A stretch of 64,000 bases of DNA from Hemerocallis citrina (GCA_017893485.1 CM030359.1:32926430-32990429), one strand, 5' to 3'; counted from the first letter of the stretch, positions 1 to 11,122 are shown. Translations and numbers: made by a program. The notes: generated from the letters alone by a model not told the origin.

Positions 1-2683
1 TCACATATCACATAACAACGCATTCATTCATTTCTCACAACATATATCATCACGTCTCGCAATACATCACTTTCAGACTCATTATACAGTTCAACTATCA
101 CACAATTCAGCTTGAATGAAAAATAAACGTGTATCCTGATTTTCTAGTATTCGTGTATGCCATGACTTGAAGTCTAATACAAAACACAGAATACAGAACA
201 GATGCACTTAATCTAATGTCAGCAAGACTCTGGACACACATGCATCCCATACTACATGTGCCCCAGATCAAGCCGTTTCTCCAGTTTCAGGAATTTGAAC
301 CCTCGTTATGCAATACATTCTAATTTGGTCTACTTCCTGTTCCTGATAGTATGACATGGTTGAGGAGGTATAAATAACAGAAATAATTAGGGGCGCTACC
401 CCGTTGTCACCAATAATCGTTGCATCAGACCCTCCTCGAAAGCTGTGACAAACTTACAGATATACACGCAGTATATCCATTGCGCAGAAGATCCTTTATG
501 ACCCGTTCGTGTCCACCAACATAGAACATGATGGCCTCGAGGGTCTAAAACCCCCTATCCACCAAGATATCGGCATCCCGTTCTTACCATGGTACTTTAG
601 AAATCAACAATGCAAGATACGCACACGCAGCACGTATCCCTAATGACAGGAAGAGACAACTCATAGTATCACCACCTAGTGCTAACTCTCAGAACGAGTT
701 GGATTATAGGAAATCACCCCTAACACCAATTCGGTCTTCAAGCGAAACAATAAATTCTCGATTCCGGATCCTATGGGAAGGTGGGAGTGTCTACTTCAAC
801 TTCCTAGTTGAACACCTCTTTCAGACTCTATCATTTGAGTTCTCGAAAACACAAGTTCCACAGATGTACAAACAGGGAGAAACTGATTTACTTAGCCAAT
901 AATGCTTTAACTAAGACTGGATACATTCCATCTTTGGAAAATCATAATTCTCAACCTATAAACTGGAATTACACAATTCCAGATGGGTTAGAAAGCTGAC
1001 TCCCTACTACGACTCTCTAGTTGGTCAATCTCCCAAATTCTTAACAATAGTTCCCAATTTCTCATCTTCATAAACTAGTCAACTTATACTAGGCTGAACA
1101 TAGCCCACTTTGAAATTCAATGACAAATCCACCTTAAGTTCAAAGCTCATGAAATTTGAGATTCTCAATCTACACATATGCCATTTCATTGTGTCCAAAA
1201 TTTACATTTAGATTCGTCTCACACAATGAGCTACGACTCTTCAAACATAGCACACAATTTCAGCCACTCTTTCACAAGGTTTTTGCCACTGTATATGACT
1301 TATTGTTGAAACCTCATCAAACGATCCTTTAAAAATTCTAAAAGTTGAGAATCATCAAATAGACTCATACCGAAAACTACCCCCAAAATTTCATAGCACG
1401 ATCATACATATACAATTGGTTATGACCTTTTGGACTTCTTTGGACTTCAGTCCAAAAGCAATCGGCTTCAGCTCTGCCCTTTCAGACTAGCTGCACTCCA
1501 CAATTTTTTTGAGGTATCAAACGACCTCGAAAAATTATGAAGTTTAGACTATAGTTGTAGACACATACAAGAGTGTCCACCAAAAATTCTTAGCTCAAAA
1601 TACCCAGGCTACACTGAGATACGAAATCGAAAATGCACAGCAAATCATAATTTAAAGTCTTCATAACACACCATGTACATAAAAATAAAAGAGATCCACG
1701 AAGATTCGAAGCGCCACCATGCCACCCAGCATCCAAAGTCGCTAATATATCCTATCATCAAAATTCAAAGCAATCAAGGCTCAAGCATCCAAACCAGTCA
1801 CGGAAAAATAATAATACTAACCCCAATACCACACAGGCATTTTATTGAACGCCTGAGATACACACATGCTTTGCACGTAACATTCGAATTCCGACAAGAT
1901 TCTTATTTTCAAACAATTACTAAAAGCACTCCCAAATTATTCTAATAGTTCAACTACAATTTCTACTACCATACGAGAACTAATTCATACACATATAGTT
2001 CTCTTTTACAAACCCAAAAATCCTAATTTATTAACTTGCAAACTCTCTAAGAATCTGCTAATTTCTCACATCTACCCTTCCCAACATCTCTTAACCTTCC
2101 TACCATAATACTCCTACTCAATAAAAACTAACCACTCAATTTTATATAATAAAATAATTTAGAGTTTACCTTTCCGAAATCCTTTCGAAAATCCGCTGCC
2201 ACCACGGTGTAGAGGACCCTTCACTTAGTCTATCCCTCGATTTAATTTGAAAACCACAGAGAAATGAGGTAGATTTGAGCGGGGAGAGAGAGCGCGCCGA
2301 ATGGGTTCGGCTTGAGGGGGGGTTTCTTTCGGCTGGGAAAGAATGGGAGAAAGAAAGAAGGAGAAAGGAAGGAGAAGGGGGGGTTTTATAAAATAAAAAT
2401 ATAATAAAAGATTTTTAAAGAAAGATTTGCATATAAACCCCCAAATCTCTAAAATATATCAAATAAAACCCAACTCTTTTCTTTAATAATATCAACAATA
2501 CAAAATACATTAAAACTACCTCGTAATAATCCTTCAAAATTATAAACTAAAGTAGACAATATATCTGATATTTCTCAATAAAAAATCAAATGTTATTAGA
2601 AAAGTACATAACCGCGTGCAATTCTCAATTGCGCACAGATTACGATGCAAAATAGTCATCTGCTATTTTTGCAGGGTATTACA
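1..2683 (-). mobile_element. Partial LTR of a Ty3/gypsy-type retrotransposon, running off the left edge
   Basis: Read on the minus strand, the LTR begins with TGTAATACCCTGC at 2683, a start typical of large plant Ty3 LTRs (many open TGTAACACCC or similar). A TATA-like TTTATAAAAC near 2385-2393 is followed on the minus strand by a long CT-rich leader (about 2385 down to 2280), the usual U3/R layout. The rest is AT-rich with no coding capacity. The other LTR end lies outside the window, so a solo LTR cannot be told from the 5' LTR of an element continuing to the left. The layout resembles the solo LTR at 12702-15606, but the two are not close copies. The family assignment (chromovirus-like) is inference. 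Confidence 0.6.
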
Positions 2684-3061
2684 GATAGTTGTTGGACATT
2701 CCAAACCGCAACAGTCAAACAGCTAAAAAGTCTTTTATATGTTTTGAAGGACAAGTCATCCATGCATGTATAAGAAGTCATCCACTTAATTTGAACTTTT
2801 GCCATTCATCATGAAGTTGCCAAATGAACGGTTTTTCCAGCAATCGAACAATTGCAACCACTTAATACATGGGCAAAACGTATTCAACTTTAGAAATTGT
2901 ATCCTCTTATGTGTTATGGCATGTTGAACACTTTCAATGGTGTGGACCACACATTTGGGATGAGGGTGTACAATTTTTTCAGGTGCCATTGAAGGAAATT
3001 TCCTCCTATGCCACTTCTCCCATATTCTAGTCCAATATTTAGTATAACATTCAAGAAATAC
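2684..3061. other. Stretch without a recognised gene
   Basis: A minus-strand open frame at 2786-2989 gives a 67-residue Cys/His-containing peptide that I do not recognise. It may be a fragment of a transposase or simply chance. If the MRS2-like gene continues to the left, this stretch lies within its second intron. Confidence 0.4.
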
Positions 3062-3201
3062 TACGGGTCTGTTTGTTTTGATATTCAGAATAGAGTATTC
3101 AGAATACTCTATTCAGAATAGGCGTTTGTTTTAAGTGTTATTCAGAATTGATATTCAGAATACTCATACCCCCTATTTTCCAAAACACCTCCTTTACTCT
3201 C

Positions 3202-3202
<1 letters not shown>

Positions 3203-3251
<49 letters not shown>
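3203..3251. repeat. (TTA)n microsatellite
   Basis: About 16 uninterrupted TTA units inside the 3065-4021 element, just before its minisatellite. Confidence 0.95.
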
Positions 3252-3252
<1 letters not shown>

Positions 3253-3274
3253 TCAAATTGATATTCAAAATTGT

Positions 3275-3935
3275 CAGAAATATAACCGAACAGCTTTTAA
3301 ACACTCTTTTTCAGAAAAACAGCTTTCAGATAATAGTTTTCAGCTAAAAATATAACCGAACAGCTTTTAAGCACTCTTTTTCAGAAAAACAGCTTTCAGA
3401 TAACAGTTTTCAGCTAGAAATATAACCGAACAGCTTTTAAACTCTCTTTTTCAGAAAAACAGCTTTCAGATAACTGTTTTCAGCTAGAAATATAACCGAA
3501 CAGCTTTTAAACTCTCTTTTTCAGAAAAACAGCTTTCAGATAACTGTTTTCAGCTAGAAATATAAACGAACAGCTTTTAAACACTCTTTTTCAGAAAAAA
3601 AGCTTTCAGATAACAGTTTTCAGCTAGAAATATAACCGAACAGCTTTTAAACACTCTTTTTCAGAAAAACAGCTTTCAGATAACTGTTTTCAGCTAGAAA
3701 TATAACCGAACAGCTTTTAAACTCTATTTTTCAGAAAAATAGCTTTCAGATAACTGTTTTCAGCTAGAAATATAACCGAACAGCTTTTAAACACTCATTT
3801 TCAGAAAAACAGCTTTCAGAATATAGTTTTCAGCTAGAAATATAACCGAACAGCTTCTAAACTCTCTTTTTCAGATAAACAGCTTTCAGAATATCAATAT
3901 TCAGAATACAATATAAACAAACAGCTTTTAAACTC
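3275..3935. repeat. 70-bp minisatellite, about 9.5 copies
   Basis: The phrase TATAACCGAACAGCTTTTAA recurs at 3281, 3351, 3421, 3491, 3561 (as TATAAACGAA), 3631, 3701, 3771 and 3841, an exact 70-bp period, with a final partial unit near 3911. Each unit holds CTTTTTCAGAAAAACAGC and TTTTCAGCTAGAAA. Units differ by a few substitutions and no length change is visible. The array occupies most of the MITE-like element. Confidence 0.95.
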
Positions 3936-4024
3936 GTATTCTGAATAACTCTATTCAGAATACTCTATTCAGAATACTCAATTCAGAATACTCTATTCAA
4001 AATATCAAAACAAACGCACCCTAC

Positions 4025-5245
4025 ATTTTTAAGCAATTAAGAATAGAAGTTCTAAGTGATTTAAAAGCTAAAAGAAACAAAAAGTACTGAAAGAAGCCAT
4101 ATCAAAGCATCCCAAGGCACTCTTTATATGATTATTGATATTCTATCTTAGTAACCTGGCATATGGTATTAAACATTCAACTTCAAAACCAAACTCCCCA
4201 TATCAATATAACTTTTATTTATTATTCTTCCTATTGTATCTTGTAACAGTGCTTGGCTGAACATCAATATATCACTATTTTCACATAGGATATGCTAGGC
4301 TAGGTTACTTGTTTAGTATTAAAAGCCTGCCATTGATAGGAGAAAAGAATTCTCTGAAGAATCTTTTTTCCCTCTCGCATTCTCTTGTAGGGGGCACATG
4401 ATACAGAATGAGTGGCGGGGGGGGGGGAATAAGTAATAATGATTTCAATGTAAGGTAAAATTAGGCTACTGTTGTGTTTATCTCACTAAAGATAAGAAAG
4501 AGAAAACTAAGAAGGGGGATTCATGGCTCTCATCATTGTGGAGAACAGATAATGAAAAGCGCGCAACTTCATTTTGACTATTGAATTGATCTATGTGAAA
4601 AAGATGGTGAAGTAACAGGTAAGGTAGATGCAATTTGGTCAGTGGGGTTTTGTAGAGAATCTCAAAAAGGCAAAAGTCGTGAATCTCTCCTACCTCTAAT
4701 TTTGTAGTTTTTATTATGGAATATTAAAGGTTAGATAAGGCAGGTCACATTCAGATCAGTTATTTTATTATTAAAAAGTGAGAGTTGTCAATCTCTTTAC
4801 AGTCTAGTTTTGTATTTTTTGTTATGGAATATTGTTCTATTTGCACGACGACAAAAATATGTAGCTGTTCTTTTGAGATAATTATTTAAGTTAATACAAG
4901 AGAAATGATAAAACGACCAAACAGTTCCCAGAGTCTAAGGAGAGGACTACAGCCGTTAGTGATCTTTTTTAAGATTCAGCGAGGTAACAACAAATAGGAT
5001 GTTTGAAACTCATGATCTCCCACTAAGAGTGGGAGAGTTGCTCAGTTGTCTAAGGAAAATGGCTAGTAATTGTTCCGTTTATTTTGTGATCTTTTGTTGT
5101 GGTGGTACTTCACAGCATAAGTTGTACAAATCTTTAGTTCTGTTTTATTTTTCAAATTCCGCGCAACCCACCCACCCACCCCCACCCCATCTATCATGGA
5201 CAATTATGCGATTTATGAAGTTGTAGAAAAATAATTTTAAAAAAA
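4025..5245. other. Non-coding stretch, probably MRS2-like intron 2
   Basis: AT-rich sequence with no convincing coding region on either strand. It holds an 11-base G run near 4418-4428 and a C-rich patch near 5161-5190. I looked here on the minus strand for the next MRS2 exon (the RDELE..DDD..MADLYL region) and did not find it. Confidence 0.5.
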
Positions 5246-5253
5246 CATTTTTT

Positions 5254-5806
5254 CAATGTTTTTGAGGGCGTAGGGCTAGGCGGGGCGGTGTATGGGGCAC
5301 CGCCTACCGCCTTACCGCCTAGGTGGCCATCTAGGCACTGCCTAGACGGTTGGCTCCTTTTTCTGAAAAAAATATATAATTAATTTCATATTTAATTCCT
5401 AATATCCAAAAAAAATCAAAAAAAAAAAAAGAAGAAGATAACATCAGCAAAAAATATTGAATAACAAGTAAATACTATACTAGAATTGGAATTTAATAAA
5501 ATTAATCACAAATTAACTTTTTAAGCTACGAATGAGTCTTTTCAATGATTGGACAAGTCAATACATTTTGGAAATGTTACAAATTATGAGTCGAATTAAG
5601 TGAGTAAGATTCACATACCCTTACCAGGATTGTTATTATTTTTATTTTTAAAGACCACGAGTGCCTTAAACACCTAGGCAACCACCTTGACCACCCAGGC
5701 GGCCACCTTAACTGCCTAGGCCTACCCCGCCTAAATACACCGCCTATCCTATAGGCGGAGCACTCTGCACACCGCCCTCGCCTAGGCCGCCACCCACAAA
5801 ACGTTG
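5254..5806. mobile_element. hAT-like MITE with GC-rich ends
   Basis: The left end (CAATGTTTTTGAGGGCG, then GGGCTAGGCGGGGCGGTGT) pairs with the reverse complement of the right end (CAACGTTTTGTGGGTGG, then CGGCCTAGGCGAGGGCGGTG), giving about 38 bp of imperfect inverted repeat. Short CCGCCTAGG-type palindromes extend inward on both sides of an AT-rich centre. The flanks read CATTTTTT (5246-5253) and CATTTTAT (5807-5814), seven of eight matching, which fits the 8-bp duplication of hAT elements. There is no coding capacity. Confidence 0.6.
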
Positions 5807-5814
5807 CATTTTAT

Positions 5815-6273
5815 TAGGCTTTGCGCTACGTTGTTCACACTTTTTGACACTCAAAGGTGGATCCTAATGTTGCACTCTTTGCCAAATTCAATACTTAGTA
5901 CTCTAATTGTGAAGTTGTTTAGAAGGAATGCGTAATAGATGTCTTATTCTAGTCACCTGACATAAACACCCATAACTGATCTGATGCAAAATCAAGCTAT
6001 GAAAAGGTTAAACTTGAAGTGGATCACAAGAAATCTCAACAAACTCATCAATGAGAATAAGACAATCTCATTCCTATGCTGTGGATTTACACAAGTGTCA
6101 TGATGGAAGCATAACATTAATATATAAACTTCTGTGCACCAAACGACCCATAAGTGTCAAAATGAATGATACTACCCTTCCATAAGCAAAACATAAAGTG
6201 GGAACAACAATTTCCATACATAATATGCATATAATAAATCATAAATAAGGGAACAAAAATATCTAAATCATAC
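5815..6273 (-). other. Start of MRS2-like intron 2
   Basis: Begins with the GTATGATTT donor at 6273 on the minus strand. No further exon is recognisable between here and the left edge, so this intron is either longer than 6 kb, with transposons in it, or the gene is broken. Confidence 0.55.
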
Positions 6274-6701
6274 CTTCTGAACCCGTGCAAGCAACCGAGT
6301 GAGATTGCTTTTCAAGCTTCGAACTCGTTCAAGATTCTTGGTACTAACATTCATGGCTAGTTCATCCAGCACAGGGTATGCGTCTCTCTCTAGATCAGCA
6401 ACACTAGAGTCCAGAAATGTACAAACAACTTCAAGTGCAACCTCCAGTACATGAAACTCAAATGGAAGTTCATTTTCTCCCTCAGCTCCCTCGTGAGCAT
6501 AAGGCGAAGATGCATCTTTGCTTTGTGTGTTCGTGTTTCCAGACTCATGAGTCCTAAGTGGACTATTCAGAGGAATCTGTTTCCTAAGTTGATCAACGAA
6601 AGGAAGGACTTCCTGGGACAATGGATCTAGAAGCAGGACTTCTTCAGCAGTTACTACAGCCTTAATAAATTCAAGATTCACAACCATAGCTTTTTCCCTA
6701 G
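6274..6701 (-). CDS. MRS2/MGT magnesium transporter (MRS2-4/MGT6-like), exon 2
   Basis: MRS2/MGT proteins are CorA-type magnesium channels of plant membranes; they assemble as pentamers. This 428-bp exon encodes about 142 residues starting [20 protein letters not shown], then [33 protein letters not shown] and [15 protein letters not shown], all family hallmarks of the soluble N-terminal domain. It begins after a clear acceptor (TTATATTCCAG, AG at 6703-6702) with CT, completing the Ala codon opened by the last G of exon 1. It ends at AAG before GTATGA (GT at 6273-6272), phase 0. No stops are seen. Wording is closest to the MRS2-4 subgroup as I know it. The transmembrane exons and the GMN motif are not in the window. 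An apparent upstream Met in this frame lies in intron sequence. Confidence 0.9.
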
Positions 6702-8416
6702 CTGGAATATAATCAAACATAAAAGTGATCAACAGCTGTAATCATTTAAACCGTAACACTAATAATAAATTTTAAGCTAGATATAGAGAGATTCATGACG
6801 AGGTTAAATGAGAAACATGGAAATTTTCAAAAAAAGAGTTATATTAAATGAAATAGAAATGGCACACGAAGAAGTATGAGTTCATCGTGCGCATCCAAGA
6901 CTACATCATGATAGATATGTTATTGCTATATATATACTAATATATTATAGTAACTATACTAATTACAAGATTGACTTCTTCTGTAAGCAAGACTAAACAT
7001 ACAGATTAGCAAAAAAATCTAATTGCAAGCATTTGCAAATCAACTAAGAACAAACCCAGCAATCAACCAGCATTGAAGGATTAAATTATTGTTTATCTTC
7101 TATACCAGGTAATCTACTATCCTTGTGCTTTCTCATCTCTTCTAGCTCAGGTTATGGAAAAAGGAAGATGTTCATACCAATCTATTATGCGTCTTTTCAT
7201 CTAGTATTGGGTGGACCTCATACTAACTTTCCTAGCTCTACCGTGTCTATTGTTCATTTCTTCCGGAACACTCAACTCCCAACTAAAATTGAGTACATTT
7301 TGTGCATTCAACACAAGATTGCATCATGACAAATGTGTTTGAGCTATATAGATGCTAATTCAACATACATAAGTAGCCAAAACAATTCACTAGGTCAGCA
7401 GTAATCTTACCAAATATTTAGATTAGTCTAGCAACACCTGTCCTCACCAAAATGCTCAGGAAACATTGGGTGCAAGGAGAAATAAAAGCTTAAGTTGATG
7501 AAGATGAGTAACTCAGGATGGGATACCTATATGTCACTATATGGATGATATTACTCTACTTTGACAAAGCACATATTGCTGAAGCAGTGAGGATCAAGTG
7601 TGTTCTCATTGGTACAAGGTGTTATCCAATTTACTGTTGTGTTTTCACCAAAACTCAGTAATTATGATTTCTCTGGTAAGAAACTCGCAATTTCTTAGCA
7701 ATTGCTCTTAATTGCAAAGAGGTATTTCAAGATTAATATCTTGAAATCTCCATCTGTCATTGTTAGCTCAAGAAAAAAGGAGGAGTTTATAGAAGGAATT
7801 GAAAAAAGATTTACAGGTTGAAAACTATAGTTCCTACCTACCACTGGGGGTAGAAAAACTCTTACTAATTCAGACATGTCTAGTCTTCCCACCTACCTTA
7901 TGTCCTTCCATGAATTTCCCAAGCGAGTAATCAGGTAAATTGCTATATTGAGACAGAAGTTTCTTTGACATGATATGACCCTTGAGTGTCACACCCTTTT
8001 TCATATTGCTCAGGAAAGGCTGAGGCCGAAGAAGAAACTTGGGGGACTAGCTTAGAGGACCTGACAAGTCAGTCCTTTGTAAGTGGTGATGGAAAAGTTG
8101 CAAGGATCGGAAAGCAATGTGGTTGCATTCCTTAAAGCTTATACACAATTAGGAAAACCTCTATATGCAGGAGAGGTGACTGATGGAAGATGGTCAGTTA
8201 ATCGAACAAAGTGGCAAAGGTGAGGAATATTTTTCACTACAATGTTTGAGATATAGCTGGGCAGAGTAGGAGTACAAGATTTTGGAAGGATATTGGTGCC
8301 CCACAATGCAACTGCCCATATTTTCCTTAGAATGATAAAATATGGATTTTCTTTCCTAACTAATTGGCCGCACAAACTAAGAAACTCCTTAAGCTGACAA
8401 TCTTGACAATCTTTAG

Positions 8417-9148
8417 CAGGGGTGTCTATAACTAGATTATTTTCCCGGATAGGCCACTTTTTTAAACTAATTCCCAAAATAGGCCACTTTCGAAACTAAT
8501 TCTCAAAATAGACCAACATAGTACCCGTTGCGGCCTCTTTGATTTCGAGGCCGCAGTTCACAACTGCGGTCTAAGTATATATCATACATATTTAGCGAAT
8601 CGGAGACTTACAAAAATTGTCCAAGTCTAAAATATGGAAAATAGAATGCCGCAGTAGAAACTGCGGCCTCGATACTACATAGGTTGTAGTTCACAACTGC
8701 GGCCCAAGCATATATTACACATATTTGGCTAATAGACTCGGAGACTTGGGGAAATAATTGCCCCAATGTAAAATGTGAAAATTAGGAGGCCACAGTTAGG
8801 TACTGCGACCTCAATACTACAGATTGCGACCTCAATACTACAGAGGCAGCGGCCTCAGTTGGACCATATAACTAAGGCCGCAGTTGTGAACTGCGTCCTC
8901 TATAGTATCGAGGTCGCCGCAGTACTTATTTTCACATGGCCAATTTTTTTCCAAATCTCCAAGCCTATTAGCCAAATATGTATGATATATACTTAGGCCG
9001 CAGTTGTGAACTGCGGTCTCGAAATCAACGAGGCCGCAGTTGAGTACTGCGTTAGTCTATTTTGGAAATTAGTTTCGAAAGTGGCATATTTGGGAATTAG
9101 TTTTAAAAGGTGGCCTATTTTGGGAAAAAAATCCTAAAACTATGCCTG
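8417..9148. mobile_element. Foldback/MITE element with many GCGG palindromes
   Basis: The two ends are long inverted repeats of about 100 bp or more. On the left, AAATAGGCCACTTTCGAAAC and AGGCCACTTTTTTAAACTAA face the reverse complements of AGTTTCGAAAGTGGCATATT and TTAGTTTTAAAAGGTGGCCT on the right. The ends may start with CAGG (8417) and finish with CCTG (9148), which is hAT-like, but I found no clean target duplication, so the class is open. The interior holds repeated short palindromes of the type CCGCAGTTGTGAACTGCGG. No protein is encoded. Confidence 0.65.
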
Positions 9149-9223
9149 TCTATTTTGGTTTGGATGTTGTAACCCATTAAATCTACACCACTATACTACT
9201 ACATTTCATTACCTCCACATTAG

Positions 9224-10398
9224 GGGCGCGTTTGGAAACCAAAAAAACTAAGGAAAGGAATAGAATACTGGGAATAGGCCTATCTTATCCTATTCCACAG
9301 CCTGTTTGTTTTGAAAAAGAAAACAAAGGAAACAACTAAATTTTATTCCCTAGAGAAAGATTTTAGCCAATTTCTATTCCAGCTCCACCCCCTCGGAAAA
9401 CTGCGTAAAGGAATGGAAAGAGAAGTAAATGGGTGAAGCGGATGTTGCAACGAAGCTTTAGTTTTGATAAAATTTTAATTCCAGCCACAGACCAACGTTG
9501 AATTAAAATTTTTGAGTTTTGATATAAAAATTTGACTAAAGCTTCACCCATTTTTATCCATTTCTAGTTTTGAGTTTTGATAAAAAAAATTAATTCCACC
9601 CACTGAAAGCTGCGTCACTGACCAACGCCGAATTAAAATTTTTGACTTTTGAGTTTTGACTTACTCCATTGCAACATCCGCTTTAGTTTTAGGTTATAAA
9701 TATGGAGGTAATGTATGTAGATAACAGAAGTAAATGGGTGAAGCTTTGCATGAACAAATTCGTTCTTATTGACATATTTTTGTTAGCAAAAAAAATACTG
9801 ATACCCAGATTCAATTGGAATATGGATTCATCGTATATGATTATTGAGTTAACTATCCATGCATTATTGAGTTAATTATAGAGTTAACTTGTGCTTGAAC
9901 TAGCGTTTGAACTTGTGCTTATGAAATAAATGGTTTGCTTATATGAAATGAGCCTCTTCAAACTTTTTGCAGCTATGAGTTCACTATGAATGATATTTTG
10001 GTCAGGCAATATTTTGTTGTTCGGAACGGAGAATGCTCTAACTTGAGTTTGGAGGATATAATTCATACTTTATGCTATGAGAGTGTCAAAAGTATGTTTT
10101 TTCTTTCTAGGAAAACAATTTTATTCATTACTCAACCCAAAATGCAAAATGTCAGAAGTATGTCCATGTACAAATGTTATAAAAAGGTTTTTCAAAATGC
10201 GGTAATCCATAGTATTCCATTGTTTGCCAAATAAGACTAGAGAATGGAAACAAAAAAAAGTCAATTCCATTCCACCAATTACCAAACACACACAACTTAT
10301 AAAGTTAATTCATCCCTTTCCCTTTCTTTCCATTCCGCTCCATTCATTTTCATTCCATTCCTTTCCATTCCCCAACTTAAATGTTTCCAAACAGACCC
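9224..10398. mobile_element. Harbinger-like MITE in intron 1
   Basis: The left end GGGCGCGTTTGGAAAC matches the reverse complement of the right end, GGGTCTGTTTGGAAAC, and TAG flanks both sides (9221-9223 and 10399-10401). The right arm is a run of CATTCC/TTTCC units (about 10310-10370). The left arm has the complementary GGAATAG/GGAAAGG style. The centre carries a second set of inverted and direct repeats around GTAAATGGGTGAAGC (9423 and 9730) and TTGCAACATCCGCTT (9668, inverted copy near 9440). Size 1175 bp, no transposase. Confidence 0.65.
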
Positions 10399-10599
10399 TA
10401 GGTTTAAAAAAATATATACCGTCGGGTATACAGTCGTCTTAACTTTATTGCTATGATCACTAGATGTAATTTAACTCCAAACTATGATTCAAACGAATGA
10501 AAGTTGTGATAACTTCTTAACTCCAAACTATGATCCAACGAAACCCTACAACTACCAACCAAACCACAAATTTCATAAACAAAATCAATAATCCCTTAC

Positions 10600-10960
10600 C
10601 GAGAATATTCGACGAGTGCGAGAAAATCGGCCCAAGAATCCTCAAATCTCTGGCGGGAATTGCCGCCCTCCGAATGATCGCATTCTTATCGCACTCCAGT
10701 AACTCCGACTGCCCCGTCCGATCCAGCCTCATCCACAGCCTCGACCCCGTCTTCTTCTTCCCCCCTTTCGTCTGCACCACCGCGACATCCGCCGCCAAAC
10801 TTCCATCGGGGATAGGGTTAGGGTTAGTGTTGGGGTTAGGGTTGGGGTTAGGATTAGGGTTTGGGGGGGTGATGGGGGTTAGGACGATGGAGGAGCGCTT
10901 GATGGATCGGGATTTCTTGGAGAAGAAGGAGAGGCTCTTCTTCCCGTTTCGCTTCGCCAT
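10600..10960 (-). CDS. MRS2/MGT magnesium transporter (MRS2-4/MGT6-like), exon 1 with start codon
   Basis: The exon encodes 120 residues plus one base. The ATG at 10960 sits in a good context (CCAATGGCG) about 70 bp downstream of a TATA box. After a basic N-terminus (MAKRNGKKS..) comes a Pro-Asn repeat, then the conserved block KKTGSRLWMRLDRTGQSEL, LECDKNAIIRRAAIPARDL and RILGPIFSHSSNIL, a signature of plant MRS2 proteins. The donor is CTCG|GTAAGG at 10600/10599. Joining to exon 2 restores Ala and the frame, so the two exons together give about 263 intact N-terminal residues. The Pro-Asn stretch (residues about 33-50) is encoded by telomere-like DNA and is unlike the family. The gene may be functional if its 3' exons lie to the left; otherwise it is a truncated copy. 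Confidence 0.92.
10811..10868. repeat. Telomere-like 6-bp repeat inside MRS2 exon 1
   Basis: Nine or so hexamers of the type TTAGGG, TTGGGG, TTAGTG and TTAGGA on the plus strand. Read on the minus strand in frame they encode alternating Pro and Asn (one Thr variant). The hexamer keeps the reading frame whatever the copy number. Confidence 0.9.
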
Positions 10961-11024
10961 TGGACGCCGAGCATTTGAAAAAGAAGAAGAACAGGGAGCT
11001 GTTTTTTTCTTTTTCTTTTATCTG

Positions 11025-11038
11025 TTTTATATATATAT
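11025..11038 (-). promoter_or_regulatory. TATA box of the MRS2-like gene
   Basis: On the minus strand the sequence reads GGATATATATATAAAACAG, about 65-78 bp upstream of the ATG. It is followed by a CT/A-rich leader typical of plant core promoters. The 5' untranslated region would be about 40-50 nt. Confidence 0.65.
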
Positions 11039-11122
11039 CCTTCTTTTGTTATTTTTTGAGGATATTCTTTGTGTTGTGGTTTTGATGGAGACAACAAAAA
11101 AAAAAGTAGCAGTTAACAACAG

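Larger units (their letters stand above)
3065..4021. mobile_element. Harbinger-like non-autonomous element filled with a 70-bp minisatellite
   Basis: The left end GGGTCTGTTTGTTTTGATAT is mirrored at the right end, whose reverse complement begins GGGTGCGTTTGTTTTGATAT. The inverted repeats continue for about 60 bp through ATTCAGAATA motifs. The 957-bp element is flanked by TAC on both sides (3062-3064 and 4022-4024). A 3-bp duplication and a GGG..GTTTG end fit the PIF/Harbinger (Tourist) group, although the usual target is TTA or TAA. Nothing inside codes for a transposase. The interior is a microsatellite plus a tandem array, listed separately. Confidence 0.7.
6702..10599 (-). other. MRS2-like intron 1 (about 3.9 kb)
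   Basis: The donor after 10600 reads CTCG|GTAAGG and the acceptor before 6701 reads TTCCAG|CT. The intron holds a foldback element (8417-9148) and a Harbinger-like MITE (9224-10398). The remainder (6702-8416) is AT-rich with no coding region I can support. Confidence 0.8.

Noticed and set aside
699..1945. Open frames of 60-90 codons near the left edge
   Set aside because: They lie in a non-coding LTR, lack any domain, and some start with non-ATG codons.
8139..8477. 112-codon minus-strand open frame
   Set aside because: It overlaps the end of the foldback element and gives no recognisable protein; chance opening in an intron.
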